A DNA stretch of 64,000 nt, from NCBI RefSeq assembly GCF_016811915.1, contig NZ_CP069127.1, positions 92,001 to 156,000 of the forward strand. Direction: 5' to 3'. This stretch comes from Brevibacillus choshinensis. Its GTDB lineage: Bacteria > Bacillota > Bacilli > Brevibacillales > Brevibacillaceae. Positions 8,010 to 19,179 of this stretch are shown here, piece after piece. The notes under the pieces were generated by a model. The model was given only the letters and a program-made list of their open reading frames with translations. It was not told the origin of the DNA and searched no databases. The translations under genes and the position numbers were made by a program. How positions within the stretch are numbered: position 1 is the first letter of the stretch; every line of letters starts with the position of its first letter.

Positions 8010-8825
8010 TTGTACGAGGTTGTTGGAGTCCGCTTTAAAAAAGCGGGCAAAATATATTACTTCGACCCGGACCGACTGCCGATTGAAAAAGATTGTACGG
8101 TCATCGTGGAAACGGCACGAGGGGTCGAATATGGCAAGGTTGTAATCGGGAAGAAGCAGGTAGCAGATTCCGATGTCGTGTTGCCATTGAAAAAGGTGAT
8201 CCGCGTCGCAGACGACAAGGATGCAAAGCAGGTGGACGAGAACAAGCAGGCCGCCAAGAATGCTTTTGCCGTTTGTCAGACCAAGATCAGGGAACACAAG
8301 CTGGACATGAAGCTGGTCGATGTAGAGTATACATTCGATCGCAACAAGATCATCTTTTACTTCACGGCAGATGGTCGAGTAGATTTCCGCGAGCTGGTCA
8401 AAGACCTGGCTTCGGTATTCCGTACGCGTATTGAGCTTCGCCAGATCGGTGTGCGAGACGAAGCCAAGATGCTCGGCGGTATCGGACCTTGTGGACGACT
8501 GCTCTGCTGTTCTACGTTCCTTGGCGATTTTGAGCCAGTATCCATTAAGATGGCCAAAGACCAAAACCTTTCGTTGAATCCAGCCAAAATCTCCGGACTT
8601 TGCGGCAGATTGATGTGCTGTTTAAAATACGAGAACGACAACTACGAGAGTACGCGTGATGAAATGCCGGACATCGGCAAGGTCGTCACCACTCCGATGG
8701 GTAATGGCCGAGTCGTGTCCGTCAATGTACTCGACCAATCGGTTCAAGTAGAACTTTCGATCGATAAAAAGATCACAGAGTTTGGGCTCGATGAGATTGC
8801 GATAGGGCATCCCGCTTTTGAATAA
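8010..8825 (+). CDS. ricT: PSP1-domain protein RicT (YaaT)
   Basis: 271 residues. The PSP1 C-terminal domain includes GIGPCGRLLCCSTFL and KISGLCGRLMCCLKYE, giving paired cysteines that in RicT bind an iron-sulfur cluster with RicA and RicF. The Ric complex is a specificity factor for RNase Y mRNA processing and promotes Spo0A phosphorylation and competence. The start is TTG 8010 after CCAGGAGGG, 2 bp past the holB stop, so the genes are tightly coupled. The cysteine-rich sequence is intact. Confidence 0.94.
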   Translation: MYEVVGVRFKKAGKIYYFDPDRLPIEKDCTVIVETARGVEYGKVVIGKKQVADSDVVLPLKKVIRVADDKDAKQVDENKQAAKNAFAVCQTKIREHKLDMKLVDVEYTFDRNKIIFYFTADGRVDFRELVKDLASVFRTRIELRQIGVRDEAKMLGGIGPCGRLLCCSTFLGDFEPVSIKMAKDQNLSLNPAKISGLCGRLMCCLKYENDNYESTRDEMPDIGKVVTTPMGNGRVVSVNVLDQSVQVELSIDKKITEFGLDEIAIGHPAFE

Positions 8826-8852
8826 ACGCGGGAGTAGGGGAGAGGTGAGCTA

Positions 8853-9224
8853 GTGGACAAACGGGAAATCTTCGTCAAAATGGCGAGCATTGAAGAACGA
8901 ATTGGGGACCTTTATAAAGAGATCGGTGAGTTGAAAGACGTCATCGTCGTTTTGATGGAGGAAAATGCCCAATTACTCGTTGAAAACCAGCACCTTCGCA
9001 ACCGACTGGACAGGAAAAAGACAAGCTCCTCTCCCAAGCAAAAGGGTACTCGCCCTGTTGCCCAGGAGAAGACCAAGAAAGCAGTCGTCGGAGAAGGGTA
9101 CGACAACCTGGCTCGTCTCTACGCAGAAGGGTTTCATATCTGTAATGTCCATTTTGGCAGCTTGCGTAAAGAAGGCGATTGTTTATTCTGCTTGTCGTTT
9201 TTAAGCGGAGGCCCTCAAAAATAG
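8853..9224 (+). CDS. yabA: DNA replication initiation control protein YabA
   Basis: 123 residues. The N-terminal part is a coiled coil (heptads through about residue 60) for tetramer formation. A basic linker follows, then the C-terminal zinc site [20 protein letters not shown]. YabA binds DnaA and the DnaN clamp to limit re-initiation at oriC. The GTG at 8853 follows AGGGGAGAGG. An inverted repeat terminates transcription just downstream. Confidence 0.95.
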   Translation: MDKREIFVKMASIEERIGDLYKEIGELKDVIVVLMEENAQLLVENQHLRNRLDRKKTSSSPKQKGTRPVAQEKTKKAVVGEGYDNLARLYAEGFHICNVHFGSLRKEGDCLFCLSFLSGGPQK

Positions 9225-9234
9225 ATGGTAAATC

Positions 9235-9268
9235 AAAAGCGACCTAGGCCATGTGTCAGGTCGCTTTT
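9235..9268 (+). terminator. Terminator after yabA
   Basis: AAAAGCGACCT at 9235-9245 pairs perfectly with AGGTCGCTTTT at 9258-9268. The loop is 12 nt and the arm ends in T4. The flanking A-run makes it usable on both strands. It divides the holB-yabA group from trmN6. Confidence 0.75.
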
Positions 9269-9307
9269 AAATGGATAGGAAATCATAACGATAAGATCTA
9301 AAGGGGT

Positions 9308-10087
9308 ATGGACCAACGGATGGAACCTGTCACCAATGTGCCGCTCTATGAATCGGAGCGCATCGACGATTTGCTGACTCATGAATTGAAGATTATACAA
9401 AGCCACGAGGTATTTTGCTTCTCGATGGATGCCGTCCTGCTGGCTCGCTTTGCCTCTGCGCCAAAAAGAGGACGCATCCTCGATTTCTGCACGGGTAACG
9501 GAGCGATTCCGCTCATCATGACGACCCGGACGCCGGAAGCTTCCTTTGAAGGGATCGAGATTCAGGAGCGGCTGTTTAGCATGGCGAGCCGCAATGTAGC
9601 GTTGAATCGTCTGGAAGGACGGATCACCATGCACCATGGCGATGTAAAGGAAGCGGTGGAGCGATTCGGCCATTCCAAGTTTGACGTGATTACCTGCAAT
9701 CCGCCGTATATGCCTGCGACCAGCGGTGAAAAGAACATCAGTGAGCATTTTGCAATCGCGCGCCATGAAATCATGCTCTCGCTGGAAGATGTGATTCGTG
9801 TCGGCAGCCAGCTACTGAAAAACGGAGGTAAGCTCGCTATGGTACATCGTTCGACACGCCTGATCGAGATTATCTCTCTGATGCGTCAATACGGGATTGA
9901 GCCGAAACGGATGCGTCTCGTGTACCCGCGCAAAGATGCGGAGCCGAACATGGTACTGATCGAAGGGATGCGGGGAGGCAAGCCGGAGCTGCGAATCCAG
10001 CCGCCGTTGATTGTGTATGAAAATGGAGAGGAATACTGTGAAGAACTGCAGGAAATCTATTTCGGAAGACGCGATTCCCTCGCATAA
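9308..10087 (+). CDS. trmN6: tRNA1(Val) adenine-N6 methyltransferase-like (TrmN6/YabB)
   Basis: 259 residues of a class I SAM methyltransferase. [10 protein letters not shown] is motif I. NPPYMP is the N6-adenine catalytic motif IV. The family modifies A37 of tRNA1(Val) or a related target; YabB of B. subtilis sits at the same place. ATG 9308 lies very close to AAGGGG, and ATG 9320 is an equally plausible start. The 3' end overlaps yazA. Confidence 0.88.
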   Translation: MDQRMEPVTNVPLYESERIDDLLTHELKIIQSHEVFCFSMDAVLLARFASAPKRGRILDFCTGNGAIPLIMTTRTPEASFEGIEIQERLFSMASRNVALNRLEGRITMHHGDVKEAVERFGHSKFDVITCNPPYMPATSGEKNISEHFAIARHEIMLSLEDVIRVGSQLLKNGGKLAMVHRSTRLIEIISLMRQYGIEPKRMRLVYPRKDAEPNMVLIEGMRGGKPELRIQPPLIVYENGEEYCEELQEIYFGRRDSLA

Positions 10088-10352
10088 AAGTCACTTTGTG
10101 TACATTTTGGCTTGTGCAGACGGGAGTCTTTACACGGGCTATACGACCGAGCTGCTGCGACGCCTGCGTGCACACAACGAAGGCAAAGGAGCCAAATATA
10201 CCCGAGGGCGGGGACCTGTCGAACTGTTGTATTGGGAAGAGGGGACAGACCGCTCCTGGGGGCTGAGGAGAGAGGAAGGAATCAAACGGCTCTCCCGCCC
10301 CAAAAAAGAAGAATTGATTGGAGAGGGACCCCATGATTCAAGTTCAACGTAG
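10038..10352 (+). CDS. yazA: GIY-YIG domain protein YazA
   Basis: About 104 residues with the GIY-YIG fold: [23 protein letters not shown] at the N-terminal end, followed by [15 protein letters not shown]. These are the UPF0213/YazA hallmarks. Nuclease activity is plausible but unproven for the family. I chose GTG 10038 because GGAGAGG lies six bases upstream; TTG 10011 and ATGs at 10017 and 10023 are in frame but lack a site. It overlaps trmN6 by 50 bp and rsmI by 20 bp, implying translational coupling. Confidence 0.88.
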   Translation: MKNCRKSISEDAIPSHKSHFVYILACADGSLYTGYTTELLRRLRAHNEGKGAKYTRGRGPVELLYWEEGTDRSWGLRREEGIKRLSRPKKEELIGEGPHDSSST

Positions 10353-11217
10353 TTTTTCCACCGAGCAGTCAGGCGTCCTGTACTTGGTAGCGACACCGAT
10401 CGGAAATCTCGACGATATGACGGTGCGCTGTCTGGAAACGCTGCGCTCCGTCGATGTCATTGCCTGTGAGGATACAAGGCAGACACGCAAACTGCTGAAC
10501 CACTTTGCAATCGACAAGCGGACGGTCAGCTATCACGAGCATAATAAGGAAGCGAGCGGAAACGGGCTCTTGCAATGGCTGGCGGAAGGCAAGCAAATTG
10601 CTCTCGTCAGCGATGCAGGGCTGCCTGCTATTTCAGATCCAGGTGCGGAGCTGGTGCGAGATGCCGCCGCTGCAGGATTTGCAGTCATCCCGGTTCCGGG
10701 AGCCAATGCTGCGTTGACAGCGCTGATCGCATCGGGACTGCCGACGGAGCGATTTGTGTTTTGCGGTTTTATTGGACGGGAAAACAAGGAGCGTCGCGAA
10801 GAACTGGATCGGCTGAAAAAATATCCCGAGACGTTGATTTTCTATGAGGCCCCCCACCGGATCGAAAAAACACTCGGAGCCATCCGGGAAGCGTGGGGCA
10901 ATCGCCGTGGGGTTCTGGCAAGAGAGCTTACCAAGCGATATGAGGAGTTTGTGCGGGGGACGATCGATGAATTGCTGGAGTGGCTGCGGGAAGGCGAAGC
11001 GCGGGGCGAATTTTGCCTGATTGTCGAGGGCTACACCGGACCCCTGGAGGAAGAGGAAGCGGATGCATGGTGGCATTCACTCAGTGTCATCGAGCATGTC
11101 GATACGTACTGTGAGCAGGGCTTGAATAAAAAAGAGGCGATCAAGAAAGCTGCAGATGACCGAGGCGTCTCCAAGCGCGATGTGTACAATGAGTACCATC
11201 GTGATCAAGCGGAATAG
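10333..11217 (+). CDS. rsmI: 16S rRNA 2'-O-ribose C1402 methyltransferase RsmI
   Basis: 294 residues of the tetrapyrrole-methylase-like SAM fold. [17 protein letters not shown] at the N-terminus and the [14 protein letters not shown] and [13 protein letters not shown] elements are diagnostic. It methylates the 2'-OH of C1402 in the decoding centre. ATG 10333 is preferred over the in-frame TTG 10318, since GGAGAGGG lies between them. It is the last gene of the trmN6-yazA-rsmI group and is followed by a hairpin terminator. Confidence 0.95.
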   Translation: MIQVQRSFSTEQSGVLYLVATPIGNLDDMTVRCLETLRSVDVIACEDTRQTRKLLNHFAIDKRTVSYHEHNKEASGNGLLQWLAEGKQIALVSDAGLPAISDPGAELVRDAAAAGFAVIPVPGANAALTALIASGLPTERFVFCGFIGRENKERREELDRLKKYPETLIFYEAPHRIEKTLGAIREAWGNRRGVLARELTKRYEEFVRGTIDELLEWLREGEARGEFCLIVEGYTGPLEEEEADAWWHSLSVIEHVDTYCEQGLNKKEAIKKAADDRGVSKRDVYNEYHRDQAE

Positions 11218-11244
11218 AGCTGGCCGACTGCGGTCAGCTTTTTT
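11218..11244 (+). terminator. rsmI terminator
   Basis: AGCTGGCCG pairs with CGGTCAGCT (one G-U pair) around a 4-nt loop directly after the rsmI stop. A T6 run follows. Confidence 0.85.
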
Positions 11245-11249
11245 ATATG

Positions 11250-11290
11250 CAAAAAGAGCCTTCTTCGGGCTTGTCTTCCCGAGAAGGCTC
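11250..11290 (-). terminator. abrB terminator
   Basis: On the minus strand a 13-bp stem (GAGCCTTCT plus CGGG paired with CCCG plus AGAAGGCTC, one bulged base) is followed by T5. It faces the rsmI terminator, as expected for convergent genes. Confidence 0.85.
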
Positions 11291-11318
11291 GAATATATGT
11301 AATAGAAGAAACAGGTTT

Positions 11319-11570
11319 TTATCGTTTTACGACTGGCATTTCGGACAGACAGTCTTGGCAAACGATTTTACCTTTAAAATGAGATACTTTGTCAGCGTTA
11401 CCGCAGAAAATGCAAGCAGGCTCATATTTTTTCAGGATGATGCGCTCGCCGTCCACGTAAATTTCCAATGCGTCTTTTTCTGCGATACCCAGTGTGCGGC
11501 GCAATTCGATTGGAATAACTACACGGCCCAACTCGTCCACTTTACGTACAATACCTGTTGATTTCATCAT
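11319..11570 (-). CDS. abrB: Transition-state regulator AbrB
   Basis: An 82-83 residue SpoVT/AbrB-fold protein. MKSTGIVRKVDELGRVVIP begins the swapped-hairpin DNA-binding domain. The C-terminal oligomerisation half contains three cysteines (ACIFCGN, IVCQDC). AbrB represses stationary-phase and sporulation genes during growth. GGGAGGAG precedes two consecutive ATGs (11570 and 11567), and I take the first. The reverse orientation between rsmI and metS is as in B. subtilis. The promoter region carries a Spo0A box, consistent with Spo0A repression. Confidence 0.96.
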   Translation of the reverse strand: MMKSTGIVRKVDELGRVVIPIELRRTLGIAEKDALEIYVDGERIILKKYEPACIFCGNADKVSHFKGKIVCQDCLSEMPVVKR

Positions 11571-11638
11571 TGTGTTTTCTCCTCCCAAAACTGGACATGT
11601 CGATGCTATTGTCCAACCTGAATCATTAATCGTCAATA

Positions 11639-11645
11639 TTCGACA
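11639..11645 (-). promoter_or_regulatory. Spo0A box at abrB
   Basis: An exact TGTCGAA on the minus strand lies just downstream of the abrB -10 hexamer. B. subtilis abrB has its repressing 0A boxes in the same relative position. Confidence 0.65.
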
Positions 11646-11660
11646 TTTTCTGTTGAACAC

Positions 11661-11689
11661 ATCATACCAGCGATTCCCAAAGGTGTCAA
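11661..11689 (-). promoter_or_regulatory. abrB sigma-A promoter
   Basis: On the minus strand TTGACA (11684-11689) is followed after exactly 17 bp by TATGAT (11661-11666). It lies about 90 bp upstream of the abrB start codon. Confidence 0.75.
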
Positions 11690-11837
11690 CATCGTTTTGA
11701 CAATTCTTTGAAAACCAAAATGTTTTTAGAAAATAAGAATGCTGATATAACAACGTTTTTCTGTAATGTGGAAATCTTATGTAAAATGATATGGATAATA
11801 TTTACTGGAATTTATCAGCTTGATAACAGTCGGTTCA

Positions 11838-11865
11838 TGTCGAATTCAGACTTGATTATTCGACA
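11838..11865. promoter_or_regulatory. Inverted pair of Spo0A boxes
   Basis: An exact TGTCGAA at 11838-11844 (plus strand) faces an exact copy on the minus strand at 11859-11865, with 14 bp between them. They lie far upstream of abrB and about 80 bp upstream of the metS promoter. Which gene they serve is unclear. Confidence 0.5.
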
Positions 11866-11941
11866 TAATCACCGTTATTTCACTCTTTTTCCTTTTATTT
11901 CAACCGTATGCCTGTTTTGTGGAAAAGTGGTGGAGGGGAGG

Positions 11942-11969
11942 TTTACAAAACAGGTTGGTCGTGTACAAT
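11942..11969 (+). promoter_or_regulatory. metS leader promoter
   Basis: TTTACA (11942-11947), a 16-bp spacer, then TACAAT (11964-11969). Transcription would start near 11976, some 30 bases before T-box stem I. Confidence 0.6.
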
Positions 11970-12002
11970 AGAGGGTGTAAAGAGGGAAAACATAGCAAAC
12001 GA

Positions 12003-14334
<2,332 letters not shown>

Positions 14335-14369
14335 CGAGCGCACGCAGCAAGAAAGGTAGGTCTTACGCA

Positions 14370-15137
14370 GTGTTATTCGAAACGCACACGCACCTGAATG
14401 CCAAGGAATTTGACGAGGATCGCGATGAGGTCATTGCCCGGGCCAGAGAAAATGGGGTCAGCACGATCGTCAACATCGGATTCAATGCGGAAACGATCCC
14501 GACCTGCATCGAGCTGGCGGAGAAGTACGACTTCATTTACGCTGTTGTCGGCTGGCACCCGCAGGATGCAAAAGATATGACGGACGAACATCTGGAATGG
14601 ATCGAAGAGCTCAGTCGTCATCCGAAAGTCGTAGGCCTGGGGGAAATGGGTCTCGATTACTATTGGGATACGTCGCCAAAGGATGTGCAGGCAGAGGTGT
14701 TCCGCAAGCAGATTCGCCTCGCCCGCAAAGTGGGAATGCCGATCATCATCCACAACCGCGATGCCCATCATGATGTCATCTCCATCCTCAAAGAGGAGAA
14801 GGCAGCGGAAGTGGGGGGGATCATGCACTGCTTTTCTGGGAGCTGGGAGACCGCAAAGCTGGCGCTGGATATGAATTTCTATATCTCCTTCGGGGGGCCG
14901 CTAACGTTTAAGAACGCCAAGCAGCCCAAGGAGGTCGCTGCCAAAGTGCCCCTTGATCGACTCCTGATCGAGACGGACAGCCCGTACCTGACGCCTCATC
15001 CTTTCCGTGGCAAGCGAAACGAGAGCGGCTACGTCCGGTACGTCTGCGAGGAAATGGCGAACATTCGTGGATTGTCCTATGAAGAAATGGCACAAATCAC
15101 CTCAGATAACGCTCGTCGTTTATTCCGGTTCAAATAA
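14370..15137 (+). CDS. tatD: TatD-family metal-dependent DNase
   Basis: 255 residues. THTHLN near the N-terminus gives the first two metal histidines. LGEMGLDYYWD supplies the bridging glutamate. IIHNRDAHHD, MHCFSG and ETDSPYL supply the remaining metal ligands of the TatD TIM barrel. These are 3'-5' exonucleases in DNA repair or turnover; the B. subtilis YabD/DayD gene is in the same place. The start is GTG 14370 after AAAGGTAGG. It is likely cotranscribed with metS (35 bp gap). Confidence 0.94.
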   Translation: MLFETHTHLNAKEFDEDRDEVIARARENGVSTIVNIGFNAETIPTCIELAEKYDFIYAVVGWHPQDAKDMTDEHLEWIEELSRHPKVVGLGEMGLDYYWDTSPKDVQAEVFRKQIRLARKVGMPIIIHNRDAHHDVISILKEEKAAEVGGIMHCFSGSWETAKLALDMNFYISFGGPLTFKNAKQPKEVAAKVPLDRLLIETDSPYLTPHPFRGKRNESGYVRYVCEEMANIRGLSYEEMAQITSDNARRLFRFK

Positions 15138-15152
15138 GCAAAAAGACATAGC

Positions 15153-15195
15153 AAAAGCGGAAATTCACGGTCTACTCGTGTTTTTCCGCTTTTTT
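15153..15195 (+). terminator. tatD terminator
   Basis: AAAAGCGGAAA (15153-15163) pairs with TTTCCGCTTTT, followed by further Ts. The loop is about 19 nt. Confidence 0.75.
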
Positions 15196-15226
15196 TATTC
15201 GTGATTTCTTGGGTTCTACTCTTTTT

Positions 15227-15290
15227 TGTCGACGCATACCATGTACAATGTGTCGAACGATTATTGTCCCATCGACACATCTGGTCGACA
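15227..15290. promoter_or_regulatory. Cluster of four Spo0A-box-like sites
   Basis: TGTCGAC (15227, plus), TGTCGAA (15251, plus, exact box), TGTCGAT (15271-15277, minus) and TGTCGAC (15284-15290, minus) lie within 64 bp. The inner pair forms the inverted repeat GTGTCGA/TCGACAC. The cluster lies about 76 bp upstream of the yabE promoter in a 372-bp gene-free stretch. No ORF with a ribosome site is evident there. Confidence 0.45.
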
Positions 15291-15365
15291 CCAATCAACT
15301 ATGATTCGTCAGAGGCTTTTTGCTAGGCTTGTACCATCATCTCTTCAGCCGAAGGTAGGGGAAAT

Positions 15366-15394
15366 TTGACAAAGCCGGAAAAGTAACATACAAT
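15366..15394 (+). promoter_or_regulatory. yabE sigma-A promoter
   Basis: A perfect -35 TTGACA (15366-15371), a 17-bp spacer and TACAAT (15389-15394). The leader to the yabE start is about 110 nt. Confidence 0.75.
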
Positions 15395-15510
15395 CAAATC
15401 CAATCTTGTTTAGTACCGGCCACTTCCAGAATATTAGTGCAATTACAATGACCCTTACCTGGCTAGACCGAAAAAGCCTATGTGCTTTTCTAGGAAAAGG
15501 AGTGTGGGAA

Positions 15511-16605
15511 ATGGAGTTACGCACGATGTGGGAAAGGTATAAGAATCGGGGGCTCGTCCTATTCGGCGGTCTTGCTCTTGTGCTCGTTCCCATGATTGGG
15601 TATTTCTCTGCCCAGGCTACCCAGCCAAAACAGGTCACTTTTTCGTTAGACGGAGAGAGTCGCACGATGGCTACCAAAGCCGAAACAGTTGAGCAGTTTT
15701 TGACGGAGCGACAGATCGTGGTAACGGAAAAGGATTTCCTTCAACCGACAGCTGAGACATCGCTAAAAAACGGAACAGTCATCACTTTACATACAGTCTG
15801 GTCCATACCGGTCCAGATTGACGGGCAGAAAAAAATGATCGAAACACTCAGCCGTGATGTTGCCGGCGCGTTGAAGGACGGCGGCATCGCAGTTAGTGAT
15901 AAGGACCGGGTGGAACCGGCCTTGACCGCAGCTCTATCCAAAGATTCTTCCATCACTGTCAAACGCGTAGTCGAGAAGATGGTAGAGGAGGAAGAGCGCG
16001 TCACCTATCAGGAAATTCGCAAGAGTGATCCTGTGTTGGAACGAGGTAAAACCAAGGTATTGCAAACAGGGCAAGAAGGTAAGGCAATTGCACACTACAA
16101 GGTCATCATGGAGGATGGCAAAGAAGTCTCCCGAGAACTCGTGACGAGAGATGTCATCACACCGAAGAAGGACCAAGTAGTTGCCGTAGGAACCGCCGTA
16201 GCGATGCGTGCGGGAGACAGCTCGCAGCGGGTACTGGTCGCATCAGCAGCCGGATCGATATCCCGTGGCGGAAAAGTTTTCAGGCCGAAGAAAGTACTGA
16301 ACGGAGTGACCTTGACAGCCTATTCTCCATCAGGAGGAGGCAAACATCCTAGCTCGCCAGGCTATGGCCGTACGGCGACTGGGGTAAAAGCACAGGCTGG
16401 GCATACGATTGCAGTAGACCCTCGCGTCATTCCATACGGATGGTGGGTCTATATCGAAGGAGTCGGCTATCGTCGAGCAGAGGATACCGGTGGTGCCATG
16501 AAAGGTGGCAAGATTGACGTATTTGTTAGCACGGAGTCGGAAGCGGTCCAGTTTGGCCGCAAGCGTAACAAAACTGTCTATATCATAGGACCGCAGAAGC
16601 CTTAG
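15511..16605 (+). CDS. yabE: YabE: G5 and 3D domain cell-wall protein
   Basis: 364 residues. An N-terminal membrane anchor/signal (about 15-35) is followed by two DUF348 repeats (VTFSLDGESRTM..., VQIDGQKKMIET...). A G5 domain spans about 150-225. A C-terminal 3D domain has aspartates in AVDPR, AEDTGG and KIDVF, the putative catalytic triad shared with lytic transglycosylases. Homologues resemble resuscitation-promoting factors and are thought to remodel peptidoglycan. I chose ATG 15511 because AAAAGGAGTG precedes it and the signal peptide then starts at a normal distance; an upstream in-frame ATG at 15406 lacks a site. The position between tatD and rnmV matches B. subtilis. Confidence 0.92.
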   Translation: MELRTMWERYKNRGLVLFGGLALVLVPMIGYFSAQATQPKQVTFSLDGESRTMATKAETVEQFLTERQIVVTEKDFLQPTAETSLKNGTVITLHTVWSIPVQIDGQKKMIETLSRDVAGALKDGGIAVSDKDRVEPALTAALSKDSSITVKRVVEKMVEEEERVTYQEIRKSDPVLERGKTKVLQTGQEGKAIAHYKVIMEDGKEVSRELVTRDVITPKKDQVVAVGTAVAMRAGDSSQRVLVASAAGSISRGGKVFRPKKVLNGVTLTAYSPSGGGKHPSSPGYGRTATGVKAQAGHTIAVDPRVIPYGWWVYIEGVGYRRAEDTGGAMKGGKIDVFVSTESEAVQFGRKRNKTVYIIGPQKP

Positions 16606-16630
16606 GACAGGAGCGATATGCTCCTGTCTT
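16606..16630 (+). terminator. yabE terminator
   Basis: GACAGGAGC pairs perfectly with GCTCCTGTC around GATAT right after the stop. The T-run is weak (TTCTGTTT). Confidence 0.7.
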
Positions 16631-16772
16631 CTGTTTGGTTGCGAGCCGTGTTAAGCTGGTTGTTAGTTAGACGCTCCTGGGGTAGGTAATGTTTCGGCTT
16701 TTTGGGGCTTTTGGCCGTATTTTTTTGGCATACTTGTACCATAGGGACAATGTACGAAAGTGGGAGCAAAGA

Positions 16773-17321
16773 ATGAAAATCAAGGAAGTCATCGTGGTGG
16801 AGGGCAGGGACGATACCGCAGCGATCAAGCGAGCTGTCAACGCAGATACGATCGAGACGGGCGGTTCCGCCATCCATACCTGGACGATTGAAAAAATCCG
16901 CCTGGCGCAGCAGAAGCGCGGCGTCATTATTTTTACAGACCCGGATTACCAGGGCGAGCGCATTCGCAAAATTATCAGCAAAGCGGTACCAGGCTGCAAG
17001 CATGCGTTCATCACCCAGGAGAATGGGACGAAGAAGGGCGATATCGGGGTCGAAAACGCCTCCCCGGAAGTCATCATTCAGGCACTGTCCGAGGTGCGTA
17101 CGGAGATGGCAGAGACCGCGGGGGAAATTACAGCTGACGATATGCTGGCTCATGGTCTGACATCAGGGCCCACCTCCAAGGAACGGCGGATCAAATTGGG
17201 GGAGAAGCTGGGGATTGGGTATGCCAATGCCAAGCAGATGCTGCAGCGGCTCAATGCCTTCCAAATCAAGCGGGATGAATTTGAAGCAGCTATGAATGCC
17301 ATAGACAAAGAAAGGGATTAA
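16773..17321 (+). CDS. rnmV: Ribonuclease M5
   Basis: 182 residues with an N-terminal TOPRIM domain. VVEGRDDT carries the conserved Glu. IIFTDPDYQGERIR carries the DxD pair. A C-terminal DUF4093 helical domain binds 5S rRNA precursor and ribosomal protein L18. RNase M5 matures 5S rRNA. ATG 16773 follows GTGGGAG; the longer in-frame start at 16689 would prepend an implausible hydrophobic extension. The stop is 3 bp from ksgA. Confidence 0.94.
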   Translation: MKIKEVIVVEGRDDTAAIKRAVNADTIETGGSAIHTWTIEKIRLAQQKRGVIIFTDPDYQGERIRKIISKAVPGCKHAFITQENGTKKGDIGVENASPEVIIQALSEVRTEMAETAGEITADDMLAHGLTSGPTSKERRIKLGEKLGIGYANAKQMLQRLNAFQIKRDEFEAAMNAIDKERD

Positions 17322-18218
<897 letters not shown>

Positions 18219-18230
18219 CGACATGGAAAG

Positions 18231-18273
18231 ACCCTCGTTTTTGGGCCAATAACGCCAAAAGTGAGGGTTTTTT
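18231..18273 (+). terminator. ksgA terminator
   Basis: ACCCTC plus TTTTTGG pair with CCAAAA plus GAGGGT, with a mismatch in the middle of the stem. A T6 run follows. Confidence 0.7.
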
Positions 18274-18338
18274 GCGTTTTCTGCTTCTTTTCGATATCAT
18301 ACTGACAAATATCTACGTAATTCATGAAAAAAAGCCCG

Positions 18339-18368
18339 TTGACAAAATATCTGCTTGGTTGCTATAAT
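18339..18368 (+). promoter_or_regulatory. veg upstream promoter P1
   Basis: Consensus TTGACA (18339-18344) and TATAAT (18363-18368) are separated by 18 bp. It lies immediately upstream of a second, stronger-looking promoter. Confidence 0.75.
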
Positions 18369-18379
18369 TTTTTATTTCT

Positions 18380-18408
18380 TTGACAAAATAAGTGTATGCT
18401 GTTATAAT
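18380..18408 (+). promoter_or_regulatory. veg main promoter P2
   Basis: Perfect sigma-A consensus: TTGACA (18380-18385), a 17-bp spacer and TATAAT (18403-18408). The initiation site is about 20 bp before the veg start codon. B. subtilis Pveg is a well-known strong promoter of the same design. Confidence 0.88.
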
Positions 18409-18433
18409 AGATGTAAGCGAGGTGGATGGAACA

Positions 18434-18706
18434 ATGGCAAGAAACGCGTTACTTGACATTAAACGCAGTTTAGACGGACACATTGGTGAGCGCATCCTGC
18501 TGAAGGCTAATGGCGGTCGCCGAAAAACCGTCGAACGTAGTGGCATCCTCGAAGAAACATACCCATCTGTGTTTGTTGTAAAGCTAGACGACGATCAACT
18601 TTTTGAGCGGGTTTCTTACAGCTATGCGGACATCTTGACAGAAACTGTAGAGTTGACGGTGTGCCGTGAGAATCAGCACATCCGCATCACATTTGTACAA
18701 CAGTAG
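18434..18706 (+). CDS. veg: Veg protein (biofilm-associated)
   Basis: 90 residues of the Veg family: [20 protein letters not shown] at the N-terminus, [10 protein letters not shown] and a beta-rich C-terminal half ending IRITFVQQ. In B. subtilis Veg stimulates biofilm gene expression by antagonising SinR. The start ATG 18434 follows GCGAGGTGG. An ATG at 18392 in frame overlaps the P2 promoter and is excluded. Two tandem consensus promoters predict very high vegetative expression. Confidence 0.95.
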   Translation: MARNALLDIKRSLDGHIGERILLKANGGRRKTVERSGILEETYPSVFVVKLDDDQLFERVSYSYADILTETVELTVCRENQHIRITFVQQ

Positions 18707-18735
18707 AGCCCATTGGGTTCTACTGTTTTATTTTT
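18701..18735 (+). terminator. veg terminator
   Basis: CAGTAGAGCCC pairs with GGGTTCTACTG (one G-U) around ATT. The stem overlaps the veg stop codon and is followed by TTTTATTTTT. Confidence 0.85.
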
Positions 18736-18829
18736 GCCAAATATTCGGTTGCTGATGAGGACTGCCAAATCGATTGAAACGCTCCCATACTGCACACACT
18801 ACTTGTGTCAACGAGAAAGGGAGGATGTT

Positions 18830-19012
18830 ATGGGTCGCAGACGAGGCATTATGTCTGAGCAGTTCAAGATGGAGATCGCCAAGGAGCTTGGATTTTACGA
18901 TACGGTGAAAGCCGAGGGATGGGGTGCCATCACGACGCGTGACGCAGGGAATATTGTCAAACGCGCGATTCAGATTGCCGAGGAAGCATTGGCCAAACAG
19001 CATACTACATGA
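18830..19012 (+). CDS. sspF: Small acid-soluble spore protein SspF (alpha/beta type)
   Basis: 60 residues. [20 protein letters not shown] and [17 protein letters not shown] match SspF, a divergent alpha/beta-type SASP. The EIAKELGF segment contains the GPR protease cleavage site. These proteins coat forespore DNA and protect it from UV and heat. ATG 18830 has AAAGGGAGG; the longer in-frame start at 18713 has none. CATACTG at 18786-18792 resembles a sigma-G -10, but no clear -35 goes with it. Confidence 0.94.
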   Translation: MGRRRGIMSEQFKMEIAKELGFYDTVKAEGWGAITTRDAGNIVKRAIQIAEEALAKQHTT

Positions 19013-19022
19013 CTCGTTGGCA

Positions 19023-19048
19023 GGCCGGGGAAACCCGGTCTTTCCTTT
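19023..19048 (+). terminator. sspF terminator
   Basis: GGCCGGG pairs with CCCGGTC (one G-U) around GAAA, followed by TTTCCTTT. Confidence 0.7.
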
Positions 19049-19179
19049 GAGATCGGTATTTTCTAAACCGTCATAATGTTCACCATCATATTGTTTTATT
19101 TGATCGAGTGGCATGGAAGAGAATGCCTATGCTACAATAAGAGACTAGGAAATTTAGAACGTAGTCAGAGGTGAACAAC

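Noticed and set aside
18736..18760. A second AATATTCGGTT sequence like the purR PurBox, between veg and sspF
   Set aside because: Only part of the box matches and the neighbouring gene is a spore protein with no purine link.
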